DNA from: Strigamia acuminata
Lineage: Eukaryota; Arthropoda; Chilopoda; Geophilomorpha; Linotaeniidae
Direction: 5' to 3'
Assembly (NCBI GenBank): GCA_949358305.1
Contig: OX442314.1
Span: 11,091,060 to 11,155,059, forward strand
Length of the DNA stretch: 64,000 nucleotides
Under the pieces are notes generated by a model. The model was given only the letters and a program-made list of their open reading frames with translations, was not told where the DNA came from and did not search any database. The translations under genes were made by a program, and so were the position numbers. Numbering within the stretch: position 1 is the stretch's first letter; every line of letters begins with the position of its first letter. Shown one piece after another: positions 47,397-59,589 of this stretch.

Positions 47397-48392
47397 TCCC
47401 TTTCAACGTTTAAAAACCAAAATTTCAAAGCTTTTCGACAAATTCTAAGTAAAACTCGCACTGATGTGCAGATCTCTGGATGCTGAGAACCTCGAGATGT
47501 TCAATTTCAACAGTAGCGACACCTACCGCCAAATCCCTCAAACAAAAATCAATAACTCACTTCCTTCCGAGGGGGGCGACATTCGACCGAATCTCTGACA
47601 ATGGCTTCCGAATCCCGCCCGAATCTTTCCGAATCCCACCCGAATCTTTCCGAATCCCACCCGAATCTTTCCGAATCCCACCGAATCTTCGAATCTCGAA
47701 TCTTTAAGTTGTATACAAATCGAGATAAATAAAAACAAAATTTATGATTAAAAAATGTAATAATATTTTTAAAAGAAACTTCCTTGAAATTGTCCTTGAA
47801 ATTGTCCTTGAAATTGTCCGTAAAATCATCATCGGAAGAAATTATACCTGCGCACCTCGCTGCGCGGTATCTGCGCATGCGCATTTATGATTTAGCGCGA
47901 ACTTCAAATTAATCCCGGAATCGAGCCCGGAATTCATCATTGTTCGCAATTGTGATTGCATTTGATTGCGTGCTATTTTACCTCGTATTTTACCACATTT
48001 CACTAAGAGTTAAAATTAAAATAAAAAAACATTCCCACTTCACTAAATTTATTTGAAAAAAATTATATGAATCTTTCTGAATCCCATCCGAATCCCGCCG
48101 AATCCCACCGAATCCCGCCGAATCCCATCCGAATCTCCCCGAATCTCATTCGAATCCCCCCGAATCCCCCGAATCTATCCGAATCCCCCCGAATCCCAGC
48201 CGAATCCCCCGAATCTTTCCGAATCTTTCCGAATCCCATCCGAATCTTTCGAATCCCAAAGAAGATTCGAATCTCTGACAAGCAGATTCTGATTGTCGCA
48301 CCCCTCGCTTCCTTCGCATTAATATTCGAAATTCAAAATAAACGAGACAAAAATATTTTTCAATTTTTATTTTTATTTAACAGCACAAAAGT
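47397..48392. repeat. CGAATCCC repeat element between two genes
   Basis: Two arrays of CCGAATC(CC/TTT) units (47600-47700 and 48068-48270) lie in the same orientation around 360 bp of ordinary sequence. The outer edges, GAGGGGGGCGACATTC at about 47570 and its approximate complement near 48290, look like inverted ends, suggesting one element of roughly 730 bp. No gene. Confidence 0.6.
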
Positions 48393-49281
<889 letters not shown>

Positions 49282-49505
49282 TCACCTAAAAATAACAAAA
49301 ATTTCTTTAAAAATTGCAAAAAAAATACACTTTTCACTTAAAAAACACAAAATATCTACATTTTCCACCTAAAATTGATTAACAAATTGCAAAAATCTGC
49401 ATTTTTCGCTTAAAAAAACACAAAAAATTGCAGTATTCACTTTAAAAAAGCAAAAAAATATTCTGAAAATCATCAAGATAACTCCTTTATTAATCAAATC
49501 CACAA

Positions 49506-50288
49506 TTACACAAGTAAAACCGCATTAATACACCCATCATTCTCCGGATTATTCGTAACCTGCGCATATTTGCCCCACACAACCTTCCCGCTCTGCGTAA
49601 CCAACCCCAACTCGCTAATATTAACTTCGATAACAGTTCCCTTCGTTATCACCCCCAACGACGTAAACATAACCGAACTCGGATTCTTCTTAACCCCAAT
49701 AATAGGCAAACAAAACGTCGCCTTCAACTCCGGATGCGTCACGTGCGCCTTCTTGAACCGCAGTCCCATCGGGCGAATAAACCGCTCGAATTTCGGCGGT
49801 TTCCGCGTGAATCCCTCGCCAACGAAACACACTTTCGTCACCATCCGTTTCCACGCCTTCTTCTTCCTCTTGCCCGTCTTCAAAACCCGAAAAACATCGG
49901 CATCGCTCTGCGCCTTCACTTTAGGGATCGGCACGTCCCATTTGCCCGCCTTCTCCTTCCTCTTCTGCTTAATCATGTTGGACAACACTTTGGCTCGGTT
50001 TTCGCCTTCTCTGTCCAGCAGATAACCAGCACGGGCTCCTTCCGGCACCTTCTGCGCATCTTTCTGCTTCGTGTGTCGTTCTTCGTGCTGTTTGATGGCT
50101 TTTTTCATCTGGACTTTCTCGGAATGGCGTTGTTTGTTGTACATTTTCGCCCGGATTCCTCGCAACTTCTTCGCTTTGTGCGCCCGTTCGTGAGGTTCAC
50201 GGGCCTCCTTCTTCCGTTTGCGCTCGTGGTAATCCAAACGGTATCCATACCGTTTGCGGTGCAATTCAATGTGTTCGTTTTGCGGCAT
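49506..50288 (-). CDS. NSA2: NSA2 ribosome biogenesis protein
   Basis: Single coding exon of 260 residues, the same length as human NSA2, and colinear throughout: [83 protein letters not shown], ending [18 protein letters not shown]2 is a nucleolar assembly factor of the pre-60S particle; its C-terminal part is S8e-like. A 5' untranslated intron is visible: donor next to 50591 and acceptor next to 50318, with a short leader exon at about 50591-50625. Long plus-strand frames over the same bases are shadows. Confidence 0.97.
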   Translation of the reverse strand: MPQNEHIELHRKRYGYRLDYHERKRKKEAREPHERAHKAKKLRGIRAKMYNKQRHSEKVQMKKAIKQHEERHTKQKDAQKVPEGARAGYLLDREGENRAKVLSNMIKQKRKEKAGKWDVPIPKVKAQSDADVFRVLKTGKRKKKAWKRMVTKVCFVGEGFTRKPPKFERFIRPMGLRFKKAHVTHPELKATFCLPIIGVKKNPSSVMFTSLGVITKGTVIEVNISELGLVTQSGKVVWGKYAQVTNNPENDGCINAVLLV

Positions 50289-50639
50289 GTTTCCACCTTA
50301 TTCCCAGCTCAAATACACCTGAAAATATTCATATATGATTCTATCAGTTTATGGTCTCGTGTTTCTAGGTGTCTTGAGAGGGAGAAAGGTGAAAACATAC
50401 CATCGTTTTTTCTAAGTACAATGCGGTTAGGCCTAAAACTAACTCCCTACCCAATACACTTATTTTAGATTTTCGATGGATTTAGTGCGCTTTTTTAGAT
50501 TTTAAGGTTAGATAATTATGTTTACGAATCGTTAAGGCGGTTTTAGTTGTACGATGCGAATGAAAAATGTTTTTTTTGTGGAATACTTACTGATTTTACG
50601 CCACTAAGAAAGCGGCTAACCAAGCTGTCGTGTCCGCGT

Positions 50640-52588
50640 GTGGCTCCTACGGGGTTCACATAGAAAGGCACGGGCTCGCAACAGGAAGTAGGGAAGTGGA
50701 ATGACGTCATTTATTTTCAATTTTGTATATTTTTCTCACTTTTCATGACGTTTTAACGTTGAATGTTTCTTAATAAATGATTGTTTTTAATCGTTTTGTT
50801 TAGATGTGTTTATTAGTTGTAATTTTTTTAATGTAAATGCTTGATTATGAATTATATGTTTAAAGTTAAGCAAGTAAATATAAAAAACTACGTTTCTTGA
50901 TAAAGACTTTTATACTGCTTCAAATCACCGCCAGAGTGCGCTAATACCAAACATTTTTCGTGACCGTGACAAAAAACTAATTTTGTTTTCTGTGAAAAAG
51001 AGAAAAAAATGTCAAAATGTCCAAAAATTATCATATTTAAAACAATAAAATAAGGTTTAATCAAAAAAAATTTTAAAAACAAACTGCGATGGCTTGGATT
51101 CGAACCCGGTTCCACCGCTTTTTTTCTCACTTTCTATAATGTTTCTTAATAAATGATTGTTTTTAATCGTTTTGTTTAGACGTATTTATTAGTTTTAAAT
51201 TTATTTTAAGTGTAAATACTTGATTATACATGCTACATTTAAAGTTAAGAAATATTGAGAATAGTTTGATTGTATCGGTATTGTGCGCCGGCTGGTGGAA
51301 ATATATGGATTGAATCTGTGTCTGCTGCGAAATCATGGTATATATATTATATAGTTGGCACCACATTCGCCAGCATTACATTCGCGGGGAGCACGACGTT
51401 GGCGGGGAGACCAGACTTAAGCGATCGATAATCGGTGTTACTAAAAGGTGGCGCAACGGTAGATTTGGAAAGAATTGGATTGTTTAAGATGGTTTAAGAT
51501 AAAATAAAAAAAAAAAATTGTATTTATTCGGTTTGGGTGTGATTTGAGTTGAATAACTTTCCCGTTCGTTCGCCTCGTACAGGCAGCTTTCCTGCCGCAA
51601 TTCGACGGTGATCGCCGTACGCGTAAGCCGTGTCTGGCGGCCCGGCTTCGGCTGTCGGGCACTGTTTTTTGCGTACTCCGCAAAAACACACCAAAACGAC
51701 TCGAAATTGCAGAACAAAATTTTAATTCTAATGAAATTTGTAACTGGATTTTGATAAAACTTTATTATCTATTTGTATTATATTAAACTACGACTATAAC
51801 GGTGCTGAATCTTATTTTTTAACGTCTCCATGACGAGTTTTATCAAGTTTGCATAATTCATTGCAGCAAAGCGCTAAGGCGGCGCTTTCGATTCAGTAAT
51901 TTTGCGTCCATTTTCAAGTAAATGATACTTTACTAATTTTAAATGACACTTTATTGGTGCAAAATGACTAAAGAGAAGGAGAAAGACTAGGTAATTTTTA
52001 TTTTACGGTATTTCATCTACTACTTAAGTTACAATTTTTATTTTTATTATTACAATGGCTGGCTTTATTTTAGCTAATTTGCCTCCTTTTTAAAAAGAAA
52101 ACATTTAACTTAAGATGACTAAGATAAGTTTGATAGTACTAATTTGATGATGCTCTACAACTTTCTAATTGAAAGTTTTGCTCTAACCTGATTGGTTTAG
52201 AAGTTAGCAAGTGAATAACCTTGAAAATGGCCTTCAAGGTCAAATTTGATGACACCAATGGATTGCTCTCATCCAACTTCCTACACAATCGCTTCATCAA
52301 AGATGGCCTAGATGCAATTGCTCAGGAATTATTTGAGGGGAACAGACTTTTCTTCCACCCTGTATATACCACGATCGTGAACTTTTAAATTTTAGTGTGA
52401 TTTATCAATTTATGGTTTTTAATAAACGTTTTTAATGTTAGTCGATTGTATGAGTGCGAGAGCCGCTTTGAAGATTTTCGTTTGGAGTCTGTTTGTGATT
52501 TTTATGGTGCAACGTATGATTACGATAACATATTCTCGGGCATTCCTCATTTAAATTTCAAACAACTCGAATAAATATCGGTACAAAC
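50640..52588. other. intergenic, repeats and a GC-rich island
   Basis: No gene I can support. 50740-50880 and 51121-51260 are direct duplicates about 376 bp apart (both contain TAATAAATGATTGTTTTT). 51,545-51,680 is a GC-rich island with open frames on the minus strand but no recognised product. 52,195-52,375 (GGCCTTCAAGGTCAAA..CCACCCTGTATAT) has the look of a transposon end common in arthropods. Confidence 0.45.
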
Positions 52589-53007
52589 CAGTGTTTTGCA
52601 TTGGGTACCCGTACCCGTACCCATACCCGTACCCGCCCGTACCCATACCCGTACCCGCCCGTACCCGTAGGGTACGGGCGGGTACGGGTACAGGTCTCAC
52701 GGGTACGCGCGGGTACGCGTTGTTGTGTTGTACATACTTAATTTATGACGTTAACGCCACGCCGTGGTGCTAGCGTCGGAAATTAAATATGTACGTTATA
52801 CGATGCACGTTGCACGTGTGTCATGTGTATATACATTGTCCAGTCGATCAGTAAGCACACGTGATGTTGTGATCGCGTTTGCGTTCGGGTACGGGACGGG
52901 TACGGGTCGGGTAAAGTCGGGTACGGGCGGGTATGAGTAGAGAATTTTTTTGGAGACGGGTAACGGGCGGGTAACGGGTACAGTTTTTTCGCCAATGAAA
53001 AACTCTG
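52589..53007. mobile_element. hAT-type nonautonomous element with GGGTACC repeats
   Basis: Flanked by a perfect 8-bp duplication, GTACAAAC (52581-52588 and 53008-53015). Inverted ends CAGTGTTTTGCATTGG and CCAATGAAAAACTCTG. Both shoulders are tandem CCCGTA units, read as GGGTAC on the right, so the whole 419 bp can fold back. No transposase. Confidence 0.92.
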
Positions 53008-53015
53008 GTACAAAC

Positions 53016-53475
53016 GGAGCATTCCGAAAATCAAATAAAAGTACAATAAAATTGATTTTTTTAAAACTTTTTTTTATTATAATTGTGCGCACGCAAATCG
53101 TCGATAAAAATGTCACGGAAATTGTCGTACGACGTCGGAAATATCGCTGAACGCAAAACAATCGTCGTATTTCGTATACCCGTAGTCGCCGCCGTAGCTT
53201 CTCTGCGATGCACGTCGCACACGGTAAAAACGGACGGCGTGCGAGCGATCTCGGGCGGCGTTAATGACCCGCACGAGGAATTATCGGCACAAACGGACAA
53301 TATCGAGCATTCCAAAAATCAAATAAAAGTTCAATAATATTTTTTCTTTTAAAACCTTTTTATTTAAAAATGTACTAGCGGTTGGACCAGTGTACAGGGC
53401 TTACCTGCGCATCTCGTCGGGGTGCTTTGGCCGTTCGACTATCCTGCGCATCTTGCATTAAAATTTTACACACAC
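53016..53475. other. intergenic, short direct duplication, GC-rich island
   Basis: GAGCATTCCGAAAATCAAAT at 53017 recurs as GAGCATTCCAAAAATCAAAT at 53303. Between them 53090-53290 is CpG-rich with open frames on both strands; no product recognised. Confidence 0.4.
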
Positions 53476-53477
53476 AT

Positions 53478-53800
53478 CGATTTCTCCTTATCCAGACATG
53501 CAAATTTCATGAAACTTTGCTAGTATGTGCAGTTCCACACCATTTTTATTCCCACTTAATAATTCAGCGGGAGAATAAAAAATAAAAAAAATACAAATTT
53601 ATTTCCGACTTTTTTGAACAAAAACACACGAAAAAGTCAGATATCTCACTACCCTTACATAGGAATTTCATCAAACTTGGCCAGAATGTGCATCTACACC
53701 CCACTTTCATTCCCACTTAATAATTCAGCGGGAGAATAAAAAATAAAAAAAATACAAATTTATTTCCGACTTTTTTGAGCAAAAACACACGAAAAAGTAA
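53478..53800. repeat. two units of a 161-bp satellite
   Basis: CCCACTTAATAATTCAGCGG occurs at 53551 and again 161 bases later, in the same context, with other parts diverged. The complement matches the two 161-bp units at the right edge of the window. Confidence 0.85.
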
Positions 53801-54237
53801 ATAAATAAATAAATTTATATCATGTGGTACTAAATTATTTTTAATTAAAAAGAATAATAATAAACCACATACCTGATACTACTATAGGCTACTTGAAAGA
53901 AGCTATGGAAAATATTTACTTGCGGTTTAGCGACATCTAATGGGAGTTCGTTGTACTACATTGTACATTTTAAACTAGTTTTGAAATATAAATATAGTCA
54001 AATAAAAGAATAAAACATTTTTTACTTAATAAATTCTTATTTGAAGAATTATTTTTGCACTTTCTTGGCACCATTTTTATAAAATTTTAAAAATACATCC
54101 AAAAATCTGATTTCCCACAATACTTATCCAAATCCTCATCCACAATTCCACATCCTCATCAAAAAAAGGTAAACAAACATCTTAAACGTTTATTTTTTGG
54201 TAATTTTTCATTAATTTTTCATTAATTTTGATAGAAA

Positions 54238-55639
54238 ATGGCACACATTGTTGCAGTGGGTGAAGCACAGCATTTTCATTTTGGGCAAGCAGTTAAGTAA
54301 GATAAAATTCATTTTTTGTGGGATGTTCAACTTGTGGACATTTTTCAAACATTCACATATTTTTTTAGATGCAACTCTTGCAATGAGGAATTTCTTAGAA
54401 ATCACCGTTTTGTCAAATGGAAAAAGCAATCCGATATATTCATCGTCACTTGCCCGTGCACAAGCGAATTTCGCATTGTAAGAAGTTTTAGAAAGTTTTT
54501 AAAAAAAATACATTTTATAAATTTTTTTTAATTTTCTTTCTTTTTATTTTTTTTTAGGGATGGAACAGTGTTGTACATGGAGCAACCACTGATTCTTTAA
54601 TTACAATAATTGATGCTATTTCAAAGAACTTTCGACAAGGTTATTCCAAGTAAAAAAAAACAATGAAAATTCCTACATTTGCCTCTTCTCTGTTCTGCAT
54701 TGTGCCACAATTTCAAAGACAGTCACAAATTTTGTGCAAAAAAAACTTTTTAAGTCTAAAAATTTTTTTGATCCGCGCGCTATTAAAGGCGCGCGCGCTA
54801 TTAGAGGCCCGCGGACTATTTCAACCCAGCATCGGCCAGTTGGCCAATGCTGGGTTTTTTGAACGTTTCGGCAACGAAAAACGACTAAAAGTGTGACAAA
54901 TGAAACGTTTTCCATACGTTTCGGGGAAATTCTGCCGAAACGTATGTAAAACGTTTCATTTGTCACACTTTTTTTGGCACATTTCGGGCCTCCAATTGTG
55001 TACCCGCGCGCAATTCGAGGCCCGCGCGTTATTGGCAAAAATAAAATTTGCCCCGCGCGCAATTCGGGCTATTGAAGGCCCGCGTACTAATCGACAATAT
55101 ACGGTAATATGCTTTGTAGATGCGCAGATTGTAAGGGACTATTCATTAACCAACTAACTAGTTGGTCGGTAGACGAAAATTGTTCTATTAACTTTAAGCA
55201 CAATGCTTGTGGCCATACAATCAAATATGTAAGTATTCAACTGTTTTTTTTCAATATTTTTTTTAAGAGTACAGTATTTTATTTTTTTTTCTAGACTCAC
55301 AAAGGAGATTGGGAGGGCTTAGTTTGTGACGGACCAAGAGAATTTATAAACCAAAAAGTGACGTTCAAGATTAATAAGGTTAATAGTAATACTTCATTTC
55401 TTTATTATTAACTCTTTATAACGAATCGCAAGGGACCCGAAAAATCAATTCGTTATAACGATAATTCGTTATATCAAAATTTTTAACATGGTGTTTTATG
55501 GCCAACCAACCCAACCAGCCATTTTTAGGTATTAGTTATATCGATAATTCGTTATATCACGATTCGTTATAAAGAGTTTGGACTGCATTTCTTATTATTT
55601 CTTACTCATCTATTTTTTTTGTTTAAATTGTAGATATAG
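54238..55639 (+). CDS. small cysteine-pair protein, unknown
   Basis: Six exons: 54238-54296, 54369-54477, 54558-54649, 55120-55228, 55295-55378, 55634-55639; 152 residues, all junctions GT-AG and in frame. A 5' untranslated intron is likely (acceptor just before the ATG). Cysteines occur as CNSC, CPC, CADC and ACGH, spaced like two zinc knuckles; the order suggests a duplicated half (WKKQSDIFIVTCPC; WSVDENCSINFKHNACGH). No signal peptide. Exons 2 and 4 are both 109 nt with the same phase and both start KC, supporting internal duplication. I do not recognise a family. The last exon codes for only one residue and a stop; reading into intron 5 instead would add about 11 residues. Confidence 0.65.
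54700..55112. mobile_element. foldback element with CCCGCG repeats in intron 3
   Basis: GC-rich units (GCGCGCTATTAAAGG, AGGCCCGCG) at the left recur on the right (CCCGCGCGCAATTCG); a central hairpin uses GACAAATGAAACGTTTT and its complement. The right edge ends TATACGGTAAT, similar to the ends of the elements at 38464 and 56990. Confidence 0.65.
55412..55577. mobile_element. MITE, ACTCTTTATAACGAATCG ends
   Basis: Perfect 18-base inverted ends, with internal TTCGTTATA boxes; 166 bp in intron 5 of the cysteine-pair gene. The TTCGTTATA box also occurs near 28850. Confidence 0.88.
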
Positions 55640-56989
55640 ATTTCACCAAGTTCCAAGTCCTACCACTGGGATCGTCCATTGTGCCTTTTTTTTTGTATAT
55701 GCCAATAATTATTCCTTTTGTGACATCAAATCCATCCAAAATCAGGGAATTGTTTCGCTTTATTCGATAGATGGGATGAGATGAGATGAGATGAGAGCGA
55801 ATTGATGAAATGCAAAGATCGAATTTTCCTTTTTTTTCGAATACTGCGTTTTACCAATTCGAGATTTTCATACACATTATATATTTCCTTTTTTTTCAAC
55901 TTTTCTAACGTTAATTTGCTACTTCGACAATCAATTAATTTTTGCCGCAATTTTTAACTGATTTATGATGAAAACAAACCCAAAACCCGCAGCTGCTAAG
56001 TCAGTTTTCACTGTCGTGCGATTTTTCGCGTCTTAATCTACCAGGAATAAGTCATATCAGTTAAAAAAAAATAAAATGACCACAAAACGAAAATAGCAAA
56101 AATCACGTTTAATGAATTGATTTATTTGATTTTTCTTATTTAATTTTGATGCTTTAAATGTGAAACATTTGATTTTCCTTTTTCACTGTAAACTAATAGC
56201 AATTTTATCATTTTGAACGAGTAATAATGATAATAATAATAAAATGAGCTCAAGATGAATTTATTTTAAAGTCACAAATTTTTTATTTTACCGAAAAATG
56301 ATCTATACATTTTTTTTTAATTTTTTTAATTTTAATTTTTGCGTTAAAAACGAAGACATTTAATTAATTAAAACAAGATCCACTCGCTTTGAATATCACA
56401 ACAACCTCACGAACTTCGCTGCCCTAGGAATCGGAAATTTCTCAAGGCATTTGTATTTTATAAGATGGAACATTAAGGTTTATTTTATTACAAATTTGAG
56501 CAACGAGATGTTCTGAATATAGCGATCAAGTTCACAAAAAATTCCTTCGAGGTATACTGACCACGGGAAGTAAAAATAAATTAAAAAATCTGAAAAAATC
56601 TCTATTATACGTATATATTCCAATACGATAAGAATTATTTTTTTTTCTTTCAATTTTTATATTTTTTTAAAATCATTTTCTTTTTTTTTTTTTTAGTTTT
56701 CTAAATTGAGCATGTCTTTTACAATTTAAATTTAAAAAAAAAAAAAAGAAACAAAAATGTACAATAATTTGCTGACAGTCGAAAAATTAATATAAAAATA
56801 AAAACAAAAATAAAATCAAAATTAAAAACGATAATTTATACAAGTGATGAAAGACTGGTAGGTATAGAACTGAAAATCGGCAGAATTAAATGCTACAGCA
56901 GACCGGTCACATAAATGGACAGTTTTTTTGTATTTTCTATTTTTTTTTTTTTTTTTTTTACATGTACATTTTTATATTTCATATACCGT

Positions 56990-57147
56990 ACTGCCTCGAT
57001 TTAACGCCGGATTATTTATTTTTCCGAGCTGACCCCCTCCCGGGCGGGTCGGCTTTCGGCGGCGTTTAGTGCACGACACGCCGCCTAGCACCCGGCGTTT
57101 AATCGAGGCCCGGCGTTTAGATACGCCCTGCGTTAAATCGAGGCAGT
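56990..57147. mobile_element. foldback element, CTGCCTCGATTTAACGC ends
   Basis: Inverted ends CTGCCTCGATTTAACGC and GCGTTAAATCGAGGCAG, with further GGCGTTTAATCGAGGC units inside; about 158 bp. Confidence 0.88.
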
Positions 57148-57257
57148 AGGGTATATATATTTATTTTATGTTTTTAGGTATTTTTTCATAGCGGATTAGC
57201 AAATCACATGGTATTTCTTAGGCTAATTGATAGACAACATTATTTGTAGAGAACAAT

Positions 57258-57769
57258 TTAGTGAGTTTGCAGTTGCCAATTGTTCCTTATAATTATGAGT
57301 TACAAGCTCATAATTATAATTATAATTCCTTCTTGAAATAGGCACTTGCGGTACAATAAATATATTTTATAAATTATACTTATAAATACCATGTAATGGT
57401 AGAACAAATCCCTATGCATAAGAAAATGAAAATCTGTAGTTTTACTAATTTAACAGTTTTCAGTTTCCAGTTTATTTATTTGCTTACCTTGAATGATTTT
57501 AGTTGTTTCTATCTTTCGATGGCAGAAAGAAATTGTGATTGAGGCTGAATGTTGAAACAGGTCAGGCAGCCATTTTGAATTTCCATTAGCACCATCAGCG
57601 CCATTTGCAATAGTGGGAGGAGCTTCAAATAGTGTTAAGCGATCTGATTGGCTCCCTTATTTTACAAAATAGTGTAAAAGTTGAGAAGTTATGTTATAAG
57701 TCCATTTTTATAATTATGAGCTTGTAACTCATAATTATAAGGAACAATTGGCAACCGCAAACTCACTAA
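57258..57769. mobile_element. foldback element with 60-bp arms
   Basis: Left arm TTAGTGAGTTTGCAGTTGCC onward through TAATTATGAGTTACAAGC is repeated inverted at 57705-57769. About 512 bp, no coding frame. Confidence 0.88.
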
Positions 57770-58189
57770 TGTTACTCGAATGACTATAGATGTGTTTGTT
57801 TCAATTTGGCTCTCAAAAATCAACGAAAAATCAACGAAAAACAAATGGAAGACGTTTAAGGAATTGAAATACTACAATAAATAAATTAATTAAAATTAAT
57901 TATTGCTAATTTAAATAGAATTTTACAATTATTATTGTTATTATTAATTTTTTATTTAATTTTATCGGACTAACGACCGGATCGAATTCGAATCTCGATA
58001 TTATTTTTCCGCTTCACGAGCGCACGTCGAGGTAGAATCATGAGGTAAATGAGAAAAATAGAAAAAAAAAAAAAAACATCGACTCTTCATTCGTATTCTA
58101 AGATTTGTTTGTGGTAGAATAATAAGTAGCTGTCGAAAAACATTTAATATTTAATGTATTAATCGATTAATCGGAGGCAAATTTCTTAC

Positions 58190-58512
58190 CCTTCGCTATC
58201 CAACACGTCCTGCACGATCGCTTTGGTGATCAAATGATCGTCGCATTTGAACCACTGACCCCGATGCTGACGAATGTAGGCCGTGTAATGACCAGTTTCA
58301 ATTGTCCCGATGTGGTTAACAACAGCAAACAGCGAGTATCTGTCGATTAGGGAAGGATTATGATAAAACTCGGAAAGCTAAGTCCATTTTCGCCTACTTA
58401 TTATCGTTATTAGAGCATTCGGTGCCGTTTTGGTAGCCATTGCTGTTTTTATTGCGTTTGCTGGACATGAAAGGAGTCATGTCCAGAAATTGAGGAAAGG
58501 AAATAAAGGTGA
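58190..58512 (-). CDS. USP22-type ubiquitin hydrolase, two exons (partial)
   Basis: Two adjoining exons: from about 58512 to 58398 and 58339-58190. They read [14 protein letters not shown], then a polar Asn-rich linker, then [20 protein letters not shown] and [20 protein letters not shown]. This is the C-terminal part of the USP22/Nonstop catalytic domain with the catalytic His in GHY. USP22 removes ubiquitin from histone H2B in the SAGA complex. The 5' edge is unclear because the frame meets stops before any good acceptor, and the expected last exon with YLLFYHK is not found. Either the gene continues through large introns around the leucine-rich-repeat gene, or this is a fragment. Confidence 0.75.
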
Positions 58513-58565
58513 AATTTAAACGAAAAAATTACTTAAAATTCAAATTTTTCTAAATTTTCCTATAT

Positions 58566-58800
58566 TTACTCAAGTTTTCTTTCTTCGCCACTACGACGTT
58601 CCAGATGGAGAATTAATGGCCCAGAGACGAACAATTCGAACGAGAATCCATACCACTTCATGTTGAGAACCATTGTTTTGCGACCACGCGTGTCTGTGAA
58701 TCGAGTTGGAGAACTTACTTGTTAGTGCAATTTCTGAACCCAATGGTAAGTCCATACAAGTCCAATTGCCATTCCAAGCCACGTAAACTAATGTATTCAC
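58566..58800 (-). other. exon-like block, product unknown
   Basis: Reading from 58800 leftward, a frame VYVAWNGNWTCMDLPLGSEI reaches a good donor (GTAAGT) near 58728; after an acceptor near 58695 the frame continues as TRGRKTMVLNMKWYGFSFEL and ends at a stop. Coding-like composition, but no start and no recognised family; not part of the USP22-type frame as far as I can see. Confidence 0.35.
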
Positions 58801-59529
58801 GCGGATTTACGATTCAAAGAAATACACGTTCTTTTAGTCTTATTTTATTTCTTTAACGAATAAAATCCATTGTTTCATTGTTGAATTTTAAACAAAGATA
58901 TCGTATTCATGTCTCTCACATTGCCTAGGACTATTCTAATGTCTGCGAAAAATCGGCACACTATTCCCTTTCAAAAATTTATTGTTATTTCAACATTTCA
59001 ACAAAATTTATCTCTACAAAAAAAACCCATTTTCGTATACCGGTATAATAAGTTTACACGACGTCAAGATTGCGCGCAACAGGAAACAACAATTTAATCC
59101 GATCGTACAGAACCATTAAAAGATACCACCATATCCACTATACTGTATTTCTTCAATTCTAAGATGTCTTTGATTGCAAAACGCACCCCGTTTACAAAGC
59201 TGTTTATTTGGGAAGAAAAATGCGTTTTTCATTTTAAGATTAAGATTTTTAGAGCCTACGTGGGGGAAAAATAAATGGCTCATGTATCGCACAGATCGAA
59301 ATACAACACACTGAACACGATAATTTCCTAGACGGATGCGCTCTTCATCACCGTTTGCAAGCAGTTGAGAATCCTGCTGAATGTTGGTTGTCGGGTTTCG
59401 ACAAAATCCGGATAACGTGTTGGTTGCGTATTGCGTCCAAAAAGTTGCGCTTTCCACCACCTAAATGAGAAATATCATGTCCAGTGCACGTTCTTGTTAT
59501 ACTGTAGTTTGTTTGGTCACGTTTCTGTG

Positions 59530-59537
59530 TATATAAA
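59530..59537 (+). promoter_or_regulatory. TATA box of the leucine-rich-repeat gene
   Basis: TATATAAA 60 bases before the ATG at 59590; an initiator-like CCATTCA lies about 31 bases downstream, giving a leader of about 29 nt. Confidence 0.6.
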
Positions 59538-59589
59538 CACCCCATCTCAGTTTGATTTCCATTCATTGCTTACAAGGACAGTTCGTAAC

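Larger units (their letters stand above)
55640..58189. other. AT-rich region with two foldback elements, no gene seen
   Basis: Long homopolymer-rich sequence. It should hold the missing last exon(s) and 3' end of the USP22-type gene on the minus strand, but I could not find the expected C-terminal residues. A good minus-strand donor (CATTCAAG before GTAAGC, about 57,487) may mark an untranslated exon. Confidence 0.4.

Noticed and set aside
49570-50468. Plus-strand open frames of 151 and 244 codons
   Set aside because: Antisense shadows of NSA2, which matches its family over the full length.
51085-51120. tRNA-like B box (GGTTCGAATCC) on the minus strand
   Set aside because: No acceptor stem, D arm or anticodon arm can be folded around it.
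52796-53161. Minus-strand frames with Pro/Tyr/Pro-Val repeats
   Set aside because: Translations of the GGGTAC repeats of the hAT-type element.
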